A stretch of DNA of 64,000 nucleotides, from contig CM066311.1 of the NCBI GenBank assembly GCA_033807695.1, forward strand, positions 1,488,001 to 1,552,000, written 5' to 3'. The DNA comes from Daedaleopsis sinensis (lineage: Eukaryota; Basidiomycota; Agaricomycetes; Polyporales; Polyporaceae). Below are positions 21,024 through 32,193 of the stretch, in pieces. The notes beneath the pieces were generated by a model, which had not been told where the DNA came from, searched no databases, and saw only the letters and a program-made list of their open reading frames with translations. The position numbers and the translations under genes were made by a program. Every line of letters starts with the position of its first letter. Within the stretch, counting starts at the first letter, position 1.

Positions 21024-22830
21024 ATGTCGACTACAACACCAACTCTTCCAATGGAGGTCGCGTATATGATTATTGAAGAAGTCAAGGAATCATCTACGCT
21101 CTCGTCGTGCTCCCTAGTTTGCCGCGCTTGGCTCCACATCAGTCGGAAACGTCTGTTCAGCAGGATCACACTCCCTCTCTCTGACAAGGCTCATAGTCGC
21201 CTAGAAGACTTCATTCGTCTTCTCTGGACAGCCTCTCGCTCGAGTTCAGCAATCGGCTCATATATCCGGGAACTCAGTCTAGAAGGCAACCAAGACTCCT
21301 TTCCTCGGTGCCTGCAGGTAGCCGCGATTGCGGAGCTCTCACCTGATCCTTCAGACCTCGTCTTCGAGCTCGAGGCTACGACTCGTCTCGCTAGTGACTC
21401 CGCGGTCTCGAAGTCATGGAGTTCTCCATCGGAACTGGACTTGAAGCTCGCACTACGCTCCCAAGCAGACAGCCATCTACCGCATGATCAGCCTATACAT
21501 TGCTCCCGGGCGTACCACATCTGCGATGAGGATTCCGACTCATCAGGCTGGTCCGACTTATCTTCGTCGGACGACACTTCTGGCTCTGGCTCTTCGTTCT
21601 TTGGCGTGTCAGAAGATACCTCCGTGATCACCTACGCTTCAGCAAACGAATCTTGTGACGACCATGACACCGATGTCTGCGACTTCGACGCGATTCAACT
21701 GGCCGAACCTGAGGTATCCGTCGTCCTTGCGGACAACGTCAACGTGATAGACAACAATGACCTCGCCACAGACTATCCACGCCTCTCGTTGCATCTACTG
21801 CGCGCTCTCTTGTGCTACCTTCCGAACCTCGAATCTCTGGCCGTATGCCATGTAACGTTCTGCGACAACAAGGACGGCCCGACTTTCTTTGACCCTGTAT
21901 TCCAGCCGCGTTCCATCCAAAACCTGTTCATCGAGGACTGCGCTTCGTCGACTATGGACTTCAGGGACTACATGGAAGTTGTCTGTCTGTTCTCCTCTGT
22001 CGCGCTGCTCTGCGTCGATTGCGCGGAGTGCTTCGACTTGTTCAGCGCGCCGGAGCCGTTCCCTCCAGCACCCCTCATCCGCAGCCTGATCATCGGCAAG
22101 ATCAACGACGAGGAGTCCGCGGCGGCTCTGTATGACTCGATCAATCTTTCGGGCGGTCTCGACGAGCATCTTAAATCGATACGGTTCACTGGCTTCATAC
22201 GTGAGGACATCGAAGACTTCCTGGAGTTCGCCAAGGGGGCAAGAGGTGTCGTCGACCTCGAACTCGACTTCTACTTGGCGATCAACGAGTCCCCTGGTGA
22301 GTGTCATATGACTCAACATACTACGCACCATTGACCCTCGCTCTCACACAGGTCTGCCCGATAGCTGGCAGTCCGTCAGCCTCGAGTACTTCCCCGGCTT
22401 GCAGTCCCTGACGCTCATCTTCGATATCGACGCCGACCAGCCGTCCTGGGTCTACCTTGAAGTGATCCGCACCGCTGTCCGGGTGTACGCGCACCTCCTC
22501 TCCATGCCCCACATCCTCCGCGCCCTGCGCACGGTCACCTTCCAGGTGTTCTGCGCGCCCGCCGCCCCGACGCACTTCCGGCGCAGCGCGGAGACGTCGC
22601 TGACGTTCCCGTGGTGGGCCGAGCTGGACACGGCGCTCGCGGGCCTCGCGGCGCTCGAGCGCGTGCGCTTCCTGCTCTGCGACGTGCCGCCGGCGCACGC
22701 GGACAAGGACGAGGGCGGCGCGGTGGCGGACATGGAGGCGTTCGTGCGGCAGTACATGCCGAAGCTGTGGAAGAGCCGGCGGGCGGAGGTCATCCCGGAG
22801 ACGGAGGGCATGTATCAGTATCCAGTCTAG
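21024..22830 (+). CDS. F-box protein with acidic linker and LRR-like region
   Basis: Exon 1 (21024-22296) and exon 2 (22352-22830) join in phase 1 to 583 residues. The F-box-like N-terminus is LPMEVAYMIIEEVKESSTLS followed by SCSLVCRAWLHISRKRLFS (residues about 7-45). A Ser/Asp-rich acidic segment (about 165-245; DEDSDSSGWSDLSSSDDTSGS) separates it from leucine-rich segments (LHLLRALLCYLPNLESLAVC, PLIRSLIIGKI, FPGLQSLTLIFDID). It has the two-exon shape of the duplicated F-box genes but is longer and clearly diverged. The expected role is substrate choice for an SCF ubiquitin ligase through Skp1 binding. No frame break was seen. Confidence 0.75.
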
Positions 22831-23093
22831 GTCTAGTTGGAGGGGCTGGCAGCTGCGCGGGCCGTGGCGATATGGACTCGGAGACACCCTAATCACACTG
22901 TATGTAACTAATTCGATAGATTTGTCGGACTCGGACATTCGCATGCGATCAAGCGAGCATCAGCAGTGAGCGATTGAATGCGGTGTATTTTATTGACCGT
23001 GAATCACTATGTATGTCGGGTGTATGGTAGTTGGTTCGAGACGCGCTCCAGCGGCTCTAATCTATGCGCGTTGCTGAACGACCGAAGCTATCC

Positions 23094-23290
23094 ACAATGG
23101 CTCCAGAACCAAGCCAAATCCCTCGTCCCCCTAATGCATTCATCCTATATCGAAAGGAGATCTAGAAGATGCAGGCAGGGGAACGGAGAGAAAATGGTCG
23201 TCGCGGAGAGGGGTCTAGGGAAGACGCGGCGCCAGCGACGCGTCCTGACCCACCCGAGGTTCATCGTTGTCGTCCTGACTCTCTTTGACT
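23094..23290 (+). pseudogene. HMG-box gene fragment
   Basis: From ATG 23097 the frame reads MAPEPSQIPRPPNAFILYR, then KEI and a stop (TAG near 23163). IPRPPNAFILYRKE is the first helix of a fungal HMG box. No downstream HMG helices follow in any frame, so this is a truncated relic. It is oriented opposite to another HMG-like fragment about 0.8 kb away. Confidence 0.55.
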
Positions 23291-23579
23291 GGGCCCTATG
23301 TACAGTGCGACATCAATGTCTGTGCCAGTGCAGCTCGCGCTGCGGAGAGACAAGTCCAAACTTACCTTTAAAGCCTACAAGACCTTCAGTTACGTGCTCT
23401 TCTACATGGAGGAGGTGGCTGGGTCCCGAGGGAGGTTTGGCGTCGCATTCGGTGTCAGGCGTCCACCAGACATCGGGGTTGCGGAGGACTGTAGAGCAGA
23501 CTAGTGTATCGGAGGAACTGGCTCATCGTTCGCCTACAGGAGATATCGAGCCTGATGTGGGGGACGACTCGCGGGACGG

Positions 23580-24338
23580 TTAGGCTCGTCGCGAAACATG
23601 TACGCAGGTAGACGGTGAAGTCTGGATGGGAGCACCTTGCGGGTTGGAGTTCCTAACGCAGTTCGCCGCGGTCCCGTGGTGACTGAGATAGGCGTCCTCT
23701 CGTTGAGTTGAGTTGATCCACAGTACTTGCAGCGCCTCTTCAGTTGGATGTGCAAGGCCTGGACGTGCTTTCTCAAGCTGCCGGTCTGAATATCTTAGGA
23801 ACAAGCACCTCTTTGTCAACGACAGGGGACCGGGGTGCGGGCCGCGTCTCTGGTGTCCCCCTTCACTCAGAGGTCGCGGTGATGGACCTTGAGTACTATT
23901 TGCGCCCCTGGCCTCGCGTTGGCGTGCCTTGTCCTGGCGGTATAGGAAGAAGCAGTTCAGTGGACGCTTGATTAGGTTTTTGGATCTCATCGCGGTTGAG
24001 ATAGAGGAGGACGAGAACGGAGAGGGACTGCTTAGGCCTGGTGAGGCCCGGTGTTGGTCCGGAGTATGGAAGGCATGGTGAGAACTCGTCGTCGTCCTCA
24101 ATTGGCGTGGCTCTTTGAAAAAGAGCGTGTGGATAGAGGTCATGAGTCCTGGCAAGTTGAACGTAGCGGGGCTCCCCAAAAACGAGTCCCTGTGTGCGCG
24201 CATACGCGCATTTTCTTCTCCCGGTCGGTGTGGAAAGCCTGAGGTCACTCGCGTAGAGTGGCGTAGGTCGGAGACTCGGAGTTTCAGGTGACGCGTCGCT
24301 GAGGGGGTCAGGTTGTGAGGGTCCTGGGCGAGGCTCAC
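23580..24338 (-). pseudogene. HMG-box-like relic on the opposite strand
   Basis: The minus strand carries NLIKRPLNCFFLYRQDKARQ (about 23980-23920), which resembles helix 1 of an HMG box (compare RPPNAFILYRKE at 23.1 kb). The remaining helices with their W and P landmarks are absent. Nearby, another frame gives LKRRCKYCGSTQL, which looks like half a zinc finger. The frame is long but of mixed composition. I treat it as a decayed, possibly rearranged HMG/zinc-finger gene and not a functional one. Confidence 0.35.
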
Positions 24339-24596
24339 CGCGAAGCATGTATGCAGGAGGGTCTAGGGACTGGGGTAGGGGGAGGTAGAAGACAGCCGGA
24401 GAGATATCGGTCTGTCGTGAACACGGCTTCGATTCTTTGGCTAGCATGTGCTGCTGGCAGAAATTGTGGAAAGTCAGGTGAGTGTGTCGATAACGGGACG
24501 AGTCAGGTAGACCGCGGTCTTGAGCGCACAGGCGGCGCATCGTCGCTCTCCAAGGTGTGCCCTTTACACCCTCCTGAGAGTCCGAGTGTGGGAGCA

Positions 24597-25860
24597 TCAG
24601 AAAAGGACGCACGCCCGGACTCGAGGCCGGCCTGCATATTCAAGCAAGCTATGATCAGCGAGTGCAGTCGCGTTCAAGGCGTTGAGACGAGCCACATACA
24701 TGTTCGTCAGGGTGGCATCTCTGGCCGCACGCGTGCGTTTTCGGAAGGGCCCGCCCTTCTTGAGGGCAGGCTGCTCGTGGTCCGGCTCGTGGTCTCGAAG
24801 GTAGACGGTCCGGCAGAGATGCGCGATCTCTGTGAAGAAGTCGTGTATAGACCGTGACGATGGGATCATCTTCGCGAGGGAATGGTTCGTGGGGAGCTGT
24901 CTGGATTTCAAGCGTGTAGTACTAGGACAATGGGCATCAGCGTGGAAGATAAATAAGGGGGAGGTCTGGGGACACTCACGTCGTCCGGGTCATCGAAAGT
25001 GGAGATGTTGGTTGACGATTCTGCGTCCGGACTCGCCTCTCGCTTCCACCCGGGCTGTTAAACGCCTCTGAACACGGGACGCGGCCACCTGTCGGGGCGA
25101 TGACCGTGTACGGACATTTCCAGGGGCGGTCGTCGAGACTGTGGACATGGTTACGCAGAGCTGCTGCGGGACAGTTGTTCTGTGGCTTACTGTTCTGCGT
25201 GGATGGAGGCGCAGACGGGGGGTTAGGAGCGAAGCTGATGCGATCGGGCTCATGGGAGGTGTCCGGTGACGGCGCCCGAGCAGATGGTCCTGCTTGCGGT
25301 GGATCGACATCGTCATACATTCGAGCGAGGGACACGGGCGGGTCTCGTTCTGCGCGGACGTACTGTCAGTACACAGCAAACGTCCTGCCACTCTCCGCGA
25401 TCGAATCCGCACAGCAAGACTCACCCAGCCAATGACGATGCCCTCGCCATCTCGTACGTGTCCAACAGTTCCTCGCGGACACTGCAGAGGACCTCGTCCG
25501 AGATGGTTTCCGTGAAATCCCCGGGAGTGGGGATGAAGTTGGCCTTGAACACGGCCATGGGCATGATGACTATGTGGCTCGTCGTGTCTGGTGGTGCTTG
25601 TGGAGCACTGCACCCCGACGCGTTCACGCGGGCTTGCACTTCCTCGTCGGACGCTCGCGTGCGTTTCCGGGCCTGCCCTTCCTTCGGACAGGCTCCTGGT
25701 AGTCCGGATCCTGATCCTGGTCCCCCTCTCGCTTCCTCTTCAAGTTTGGCGACGCGTCAGCAACTGCTGGCGCAGGGGCGGGGGGAGCAGCCGCAAGGGC
25801 GGTGAGACGCGCCGAGCGACGCGTCAGAAGTTCGGGGACTATGTGGCTCGTCATGTTTGG
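24597..25860 (-). pseudogene. cluster of nuclear-protein gene fragments (AT-hook-like and zinc-finger-like)
   Basis: Minus-strand fragments recur. One starts MTSHIVPELLTRRSARL near 25857 and contains an AT-hook-like RRKGRPGNARERPTRK. A second begins TSHIVIMPMAVFKANF near 25590. A third contains WKCPYTVIAPTGGRVPCSEAF near 25110 (zinc-finger-like). A fourth contains EQPALKKGGPFRKRTRAARD near 24770. The first and fourth resemble each other, as do the first and second, so this looks like tandem pieces of one family. The splice site linking the second and third pieces does not keep phase, which argues for decay. I cannot name the family. Confidence 0.35.
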
Positions 25861-26861
25861 TGGTGCTTGTGGCTGGGGACGGTAGTGCGGGAGCCGTACT
25901 CGACTCGGAAACATGTTGTGGCGATCGCAAGGATTGGGAAGTTACTACCCTGAGCACGGGTATGTCGGGTGGCATGGGCAGCAGATGTGACGGAGCTGAT
26001 GGCAAGGGGAAGAAGTTGTTGAGACGGACCTCGCAGCTGCGCCAGTCCTTATATACCACAGCCACGCTAGCTACGACATCGACATTGTCTTTTGTTTGTC
26101 GGGAGGCTCTTCGGGCTATGCACTCTTTCAAGGGAGCCATTTGCAGAGGACTCAACTGTTCAACGTTCAGCCCATGAGGTCGTTTGACATCAAAAAGGTG
26201 CGCGTGAATACTCACATAGAATGTCTGTTTGTTGGACACAACGAATCATTAGAGAAATGCGTTTCGATGCGCCCAGCTTGCTCGAGGCGTTTGTTTCTTT
26301 GAATACTGCCAGGACTCACCTGCAGCCTAAATTTGCAATTAGCCACTGACATGCCTGCTTACCTTTGTGAAAAAGTGTGATGAAAGGGTTCTCAAAGATA
26401 TCAGACTTTAATCAACGCAAGTCGCAAAATGCCAGTGATGAATTGAGACTTTTCAAGTGAAAGGTTGAAAGAGATCCAGTCCAAGGTCCCGCCATGGCGG
26501 TGAGTACCGAGTGACGTCACTTATTTGCGCTTGTCGGGGACAGCGCTTAGGTGCTCTTCAACACGGCCGCCGTTGGCGATGGAAGTACTTACTCTCATCG
26601 TCACGGTCGTATACCAATCGTATCCCATGCGCCAGAATGCGCTGCGCTCAACGTCCTCTACTTTTGGAATGTCTGGCGATGATCTCCCCTTTCATACCAA
26701 TATCGAAAGCTCTTTCTTTAACTCGCCACTCTCCTTGAAACCGACACGGTCCGAGTCGAAGTGATTATCCAAACAGTCATTCTCGCAACGATGGATATCC
26801 AAGATGGTGTACATAGCAATTGTTCGGTACAGTCCAGCATTATGCAAGAGTTACAGCTTCG
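25861..26861. other. intergenic, no gene recognised
   Basis: Moderately AT-rich DNA with short frames only. I see no domain motif, repeat or RNA gene. It separates the relic cluster from the small membrane protein gene that ends at 26862. Confidence 0.4.
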
Positions 26862-27638
26862 TCAATACCGTGTTAAATCGTGCATGGGCTCCTCCCCGTC
26901 GTCCCTCAAAACCAATCTACCGCTTTCCCGACCCGTGACGCTCCTGATCGAACTCGGGGCCGCCTTGTTTCTGGAGCAGACATACTGTGAGACTCCGAGT
27001 CACAACAGGGAATCGTCAAGGTGAGTTCCAATACCTTTGACGCGACTTCTCCCTGGCCAGCCTCCTTCTCGCGTTGTGGGGCTGGCTGTGAATCCTGCCC
27101 TTGTTTCCCTTTATCCTGGTCCTGCATCCCGCGGCATCAGTACGCTCCATTCGGCTTCCACCAGCGGGAATCAGGATCACCTTAGCGGAAGAGAACTTGT
27201 CCGTTGAACCCTTGCTGTCCGATTCCGATGGGCTGCGCGTCGGTATGCTCTCCGGCTTTGGACCGGGGAGGTCCGCGCTCGCCGTGCCCTGCACGTACTG
27301 CTGTTGCGGGTTGGAGGGCTGGTCCTGCTCCTGGTTGAGACGGTACTCCCCTGCTTTCTGGGTCAGCCTGCAATTCGAACCTTTGCGTATCGGGATGCAT
27401 ATGATGACGGACAGGTTGGGATTGCACCGGGATTTGCGCTGTTCTCCTTCCTTGTCTGGTTGGCTTTTTGGGTGTACCAGAACAGGCCGAGACCTGCAGC
27501 GACGGTCGCTACACCTCCAGCAATGAGCTATGGGTATGTATCAGTCGGTGCGCTATCATCTCCATGTGATGATAGTATGCGTACCCTGTTCCCTCCGCGT
27601 CCAGCCTGCTGCATTCTCTTGATGGCTGCGTCCGTCAT
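26862..27638 (-). CDS. 177-residue single-pass membrane protein in five short exons
   Basis: Exons 27638-27585, 27527-27428, 27350-27181, 27121-27035 and 26984-26862 join with correct phase at all four junctions. The protein starts MTDAAIKRMQQAGRGGNR, then a clean membrane helix LIAGGVATVAAGLGLFWYT (residues 19-37), a basic segment TQKANQTRKENSANPGEYRL, and a long polar tail rich in Q, S, P and E ending in MHDLTRY. Phase agreement over four introns together with the hydrophobic helix makes a real gene likely, although no exon exceeds 170 nt. The layout (short N-terminus, helix, charged segment) resembles the 80-residue protein at 9949 and other small mitochondrial or ER proteins. The family is not recognised and the last two exons are the least certain. 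Confidence 0.55.
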
Positions 27639-27984
27639 GGTGTTTGTGTTCTACGAGATTTGCCTGTGCGTGTGTAGTGATGTAGTGTGTGAGAGAGGTT
27701 GACGTGGAGCATCCCTCATCATGCATTCATAAGTATGCAGTGTGCACGCAGTCTGGAGCATGGCGCCGGAGAGAATTTGACCACCAGGACCGACGTCATC
27801 GATTTCTCTACACACTTCGCGGTGGGGTATGCACGTGATCGCGTTCACCATCTTTGAAATCTGCCGTACTTGTGAGGCCTTGAGGCCTTGAGACTGCTTT
27901 CGTTCGCCAGACAGTTCGTTCATAAGTACCTTGTCGGTAGCGCTTACACGACCTTGAACATCATGTCCCGGCGCACGCTCCACC

Positions 27985-28330
27985 TGCTGGCTGGACGCTC
28001 ATGGCAAGCTGCGTAAGGAGCTTCAAGGTAGAGGCACGCGAGCAGTTTGACGGTGACGAGGTCTCGCGTCTCCTGTACTACCTCAATGTCGTCTGTAGCG
28101 AGACATTGCGCCTGTGAGTGAAGCCGTTCTCGTCAGTCATGTCTACCATTTCTGATATCTGTCTCCAGCTACGCCCGGATTGACATCTTTCTACAAGACA
28201 TGAGCCAAACGTCATCGCTCCGACGAACCGGAAGAAGTGAGTATTCCGATCTCTACTGCGCCGTTTTTGTACGCGCTATAGTTCAACTGACATTGGAATC
28301 CAGGTTTTTCTGATATAGAGAATGGTCGAC
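27985..28330 (+). pseudogene. cytochrome P450 fragment (K-helix region)
   Basis: The plus strand at about 28031-28111 reads REQFDGDEVSRLLYYLNVV then CSETLRL, followed by a GT-AG intron. The ETLRLY motif is the P450 K-helix ExxR signature, and the preceding D..S.LLYYLN segment matches the usual context. Upstream KLRKEL appears in another frame. Downstream the expected PERF and haem-binding FxxGxRxCxG motifs are absent. It is therefore a short relic of a fungal monooxygenase gene. Confidence 0.6.
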
Positions 28331-28611
28331 CGGAAGCTCGACGTCACGCGCACCGCGTCTCTGTAACGTCGGGACACCGTCTTCTACGGTTTTCATTACA
28401 AGCTTGTCAAGCGGCGCATGCTGTGGAATAGCATGCTGTCGCCGCACGAGACCGCTCGCCCACGCATGTGACCAAACAGTATTGTGTAGTTACGCTTCTA
28501 TCCGCTCTTCTTCCTGCGGCCCTGGACTGACATCAACAGGTAATCACCGGCACCCCCTTACTCGCAAAAACCTAACGAGAAGTATCAGATTCACTCGTAT
28601 GTTCGAAGTAG

Positions 28612-29607
28612 CAAATTACTGTCAGCGGCCACCGTGGCAGTCATTAAAGCGAGTCCTGGGGATACGAAGCCCGGCTCGCTGCTGGCGCTTGCTGGCGCTG
28701 CTATTCGCGCGGATAGCATACCTTGCAGTGGCCCGAACCTAGATTGGTACACAGAGATCGTTGGAGAGACACCTTGTGAGCTGGGTTTCTTTACTCGATG
28801 TGAAGCCCTGACTCATGGATTGTGTGTGCTATGTAGGCGAGACCTACGTGGGGCTTCGACAGATCTGCAACCCAGACTGTTAGTCGCGACACATGCAGAA
28901 GTGCTACAGTCATGCTCGCTAACGCTATCGCAGTCCACGTCAACAGGTCCAACATCGACTTCGGAACGTCTGGAGCTATGTGCGGTGATGCAAATAGTAA
29001 TATTCGCTCATCCTTCCTCAGATTCGTACTAAGCAGTGCACACATGACCGTCCGACAGCTGCTTGTTGCTGCAACTCGATTTCGTGGCAGCTTTCTCTCT
29101 GTGTCAGAAGTACGTCATCCGTCCTTCTGCGCGATCCTCGGCCATATAGCTCATCCATCCAAAGCTGCTTGTTCGATCCCGACGAGTTGGTCTCGGGTGC
29201 GAATGTTGCTCGATTATCCCCAGTGCAACCCTTTGATGAAGATTTGTTGCAGTCACGGAACAGGCATTTCCCGACTACCTCTCAGGGTGTGGTGCAGGGC
29301 TCAACGGATTGTGCGTCAACTATCGTCATTGCTGCAAGTCAAAACATAGCTCAGCGTGCTCACTGTCCTCCTTGCACACGTAGCCTGCCTGATGCCGTCC
29401 AGAGCGCCGTATGCGAGACCAACGTCCGCATCGACGACTGGTTCTTCGACGTGCCCTTCGGATGGAACGGGACGCATGGCGAAGGATGGTGCGTGCCTGT
29501 GCCGCCGCATCTGTGACTATGCCTGTCTAGCCCAGCTGACGACGCGTATCTTCTATAGGGACTTGTACGTGTCTCCAACCTTTGGTGACCGTGACTCTTC
29601 GGGGTGA
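28612..29607 (+). CDS. cysteine-rich secreted-type protein, 5' end unclear
   Basis: Small exons can be traced: up to 28775, 28837-28878, 28934-28984 and 29059-29109, all in phase, then a region ending 29607. Together they read LDWYTEIVGETP joined to CETYVGLRQICNPDFHV, then CAACCCNSISWQLSLCV, and later CTRSLPDAVQSAVCETNVRIDDW. I associate the CCCNSI..LS..C and LPxDVQxAVC motifs with an agaricomycete extracellular-domain protein family seen with a C-terminal membrane helix; this is from memory. Here no membrane helix follows before the stop at 29607. No convincing start codon or signal peptide was found, although LLALAGAAIRADS could be the end of one. One junction near 29110-29165 does not fit simply. 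The gene may be intact with unusual ends or in early decay. Confidence 0.45.
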
Positions 29608-30555
29608 CTGACAGGTGGTCGGATTAGCGACGTGATCCAAGAGCGGATGACGGAGTTTAGCGAGGAGCGGGGAGGAAACACGCTGACACGCTGCACGGAA
29701 GTCGAGTGACGTGCGACGACTCCGACTTACCGGGGTCCGATGTAGACGGGAGCTTGGAATAGTGTAGGTCGGTCAAGGCTCCTTCCGCGATTACAGTTGA
29801 ACAGTATACTCACTCTGTCTGCGGCGTAGACGATGCATCAGGACCTATAAGCATATACCATGTGCATCATGATGCAACGGAGCGTGTAACGGTTTACTCA
29901 AGATAATCAAAATACTCAGCAATGCTACGACTGCTACGATCGTGTCCCGGTGATCAGCGGGAAAACAATCGCTCCTGCCTTGCATGCGATGGGCCCGGTG
30001 CTAGAATCAGACCCTGCGCTCTCCATCCGTCTGGATGCGTGAGCCTACCCACGCGCACTGCGCTGCCGGCACGGGTAGCGCGTCATGTCCTGCGACGTCG
30101 CCACGGAGCGTGATACCCATCTCACGTCTATCGCACTTCTTCTCCATTCAAGTCGCACCGTCATTCTGCTGCATCTCCTGGCGAACGCGTCACCCACAGG
30201 GATTCACCCAGCTCCAGGAACCCCTCTCGCTCTGCTGCTACCTGTACAGGCCCTCGATCGGCATCCGGATGAGGAGCAACACTGCATCCGATAGTATGCC
30301 GGTACAGTTCTTGCCTGCGCTGTTACTGCTTCACTTTGCTTCCTATCAGAGCTTCTTGACAGATTGACTGCAGGCTTCCCAGGATCTCTCAAGAGCTGCA
30401 GTGCGCGCACGGAGCGTTTGAGGCCCTTCCTCCCGTCGTCGAAATCCCCCCAAAACACTCCCTTCCGGAATCCGAGTCCGCACCCGCACCCGCTCTACGC
30501 GAATCCACATCCACATTTACATCCACTGTCTTTACCCCTTCGAGAACTTTCCGCC
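29608..30555. other. intergenic between two related genes
   Basis: No gene supported. Short frames in all phases lack motifs. The last 150 nt form the promoter and leader of the gene at 30556 and contain a CCGCACCCGCACCC stretch. Confidence 0.4.
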
Positions 30556-31625
30556 ATGCTTCAGCTCAGATGCGCTGCGATATGGACGGCGATCCTCTTG
30601 CTCCTCGAGTCTTGTGCGGTACAGGCTGGGATGGCTGCTGTCTTGGGCGTCGACCTGGATCAACACGCGGATGTCCGAGTCGTTAAAGAAACCCCTTGTT
30701 AGTATCATGCCCTCTGCCGTCTTGATTGACGAACGTGTACCTACCTCTGACCTAACTCTGGTCAGCTACGCCGTCTCAACAACAACGATATCCGACCGCA
30801 GACAGCCCGAATCCCTGCGCGACCGCCGCAGATGCGAGTGCGAGCGTCGCATTCCTGTCGGATAGCCCAACGTCCAACGCTTCTAGTACAACGCCTCTGG
30901 TCGTCGGTTGCGCGGTAGCGGGCACAGCGTCTCTCGCCGTCGTGGGTGTTCTCATTCTCGTCCTCCGGCGACGACAATGCCGCGCACGGATGGCCAATGC
31001 GCACGGCATCGCGAGCTCTGCAACCGCTAGCACGACCATGGCGGGCCTCACCCACGCGCCGCAGAAGCGCGACCGCGGCCGCAGTCGCCCCCGTCTGCCG
31101 AGAATGCGCTCGCTCACTGTGCTTTCCTTGATCGGGCACCCCAGCGCCACGCGGTTTGTAGGTGCGCTTCTGACTTGCCATTTAACGAGCATGACATCCT
31201 GGGGCTGATCTCCGCCTGCTTTAGCATCGGAATCGCCCACGAGCCCCGCAATGTCTTGCTTCAGTGCGTACGACGACCCTTTCTCGGCCACGGCGTCTAT
31301 GTGCGAGCCCTGCTCTGCCAATGTCCCTGGGTCTGCGTCCAAGCTGCATTTTTCCGTCGACATTGATACCGTGACCCCGCGCACGCCACCACATCTGGCT
31401 GGGAACTCTTCCGAGTCCGAGACGCACTTGCACGAGGAAGACATCGTCGCGGCGTCGCTATCTCGAGCTCGGCCCTCGCCGGGGTACCTGCCACCTTCCT
31501 TTAACTATCCATCAGAGGACTTCTCGGCCACGGACTCGAGATCCTCCTTGTCACTCGTTTGCCCACACACATCACACAAGATGTCGGAGTCCAGTTTAAG
31601 GAGGGATCCTGAGCGCGGGCTGTGA
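30556..31625 (+). CDS. signal-peptide, single-pass membrane protein with long cytoplasmic tail
   Basis: Exons 30556-30697, 30766-31161 and 31225-31625 join in phase to 312 residues. The N-terminus MLQLRCAAIWTAILLLLESC is a signal peptide. A short Ser/Thr/Pro-rich ectodomain follows. A membrane helix (PLVVGCAVAGTASLAVVGV then LILVL) ends in an RRR stop-transfer, and a basic then Ser/Glu-rich tail completes the protein. Exon 1 ends in VKETP with the intron in phase 1, matching EIVGETP and the same phase in the upstream gene. This suggests a tandem paralogue that has lost the cysteine-rich exons and keeps the membrane part, so the two genes are complementary halves of the fuller family layout. 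Location would be the plasma membrane or secretory pathway. Function unknown. Confidence 0.65.
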
Positions 31626-32193
31626 CATGAGTAGTATTGCACGTGCAATAGTACGCGCCGCGCGGGATCCAGGCCTTTATATTTACACATATTTATCTAT
31701 CCTATACTACTAGTGATTGAAGACGCTTATACACATATCTGCAGTCCCAATCTCCAATGCAATGGACTTCTGCTAAGGAGCGGCGCGAAGCTTTGAGCGG
31801 ACCTGCACGGTCGCGTCGCGTCACGATCACGTGTGTGAGCGTTCGTCAGGCCTAGCGGCGCCTGCTGTCGTAGGCGTTTGTTTGCACAAGCTTGGTTGTG
31901 TAGACGGCCGTGAGTGCGGGGTCGCCCACATCGCAACGCCGTCGTCGGGATTTGTGTGTCCACGTTTTCCGCGCACGGATTGCGTCCTGATTGCCTCTGG
32001 GATTGCCTCGGAATTGCTCTCCGTTGGCCACCGCGCCGCGTATATATCTCTCCGTCTTCTGCGACATGTCTTCCTCACAAGTCCTCCTCGCCATCCGAGT
32101 TCTCCTCCTCGACATCTGCCCACCCGTCTAGAACGCACACAGACACACATCAGCATCCAAAACATCCCCAGCACACCCAGCTTCATCGACGAA

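Noticed and set aside
23020..23060. GGTTCGAGAC resembling a tRNA T-loop
   Set aside because: No cloverleaf can be drawn from the flanking sequence; acceptor and anticodon stems are absent.
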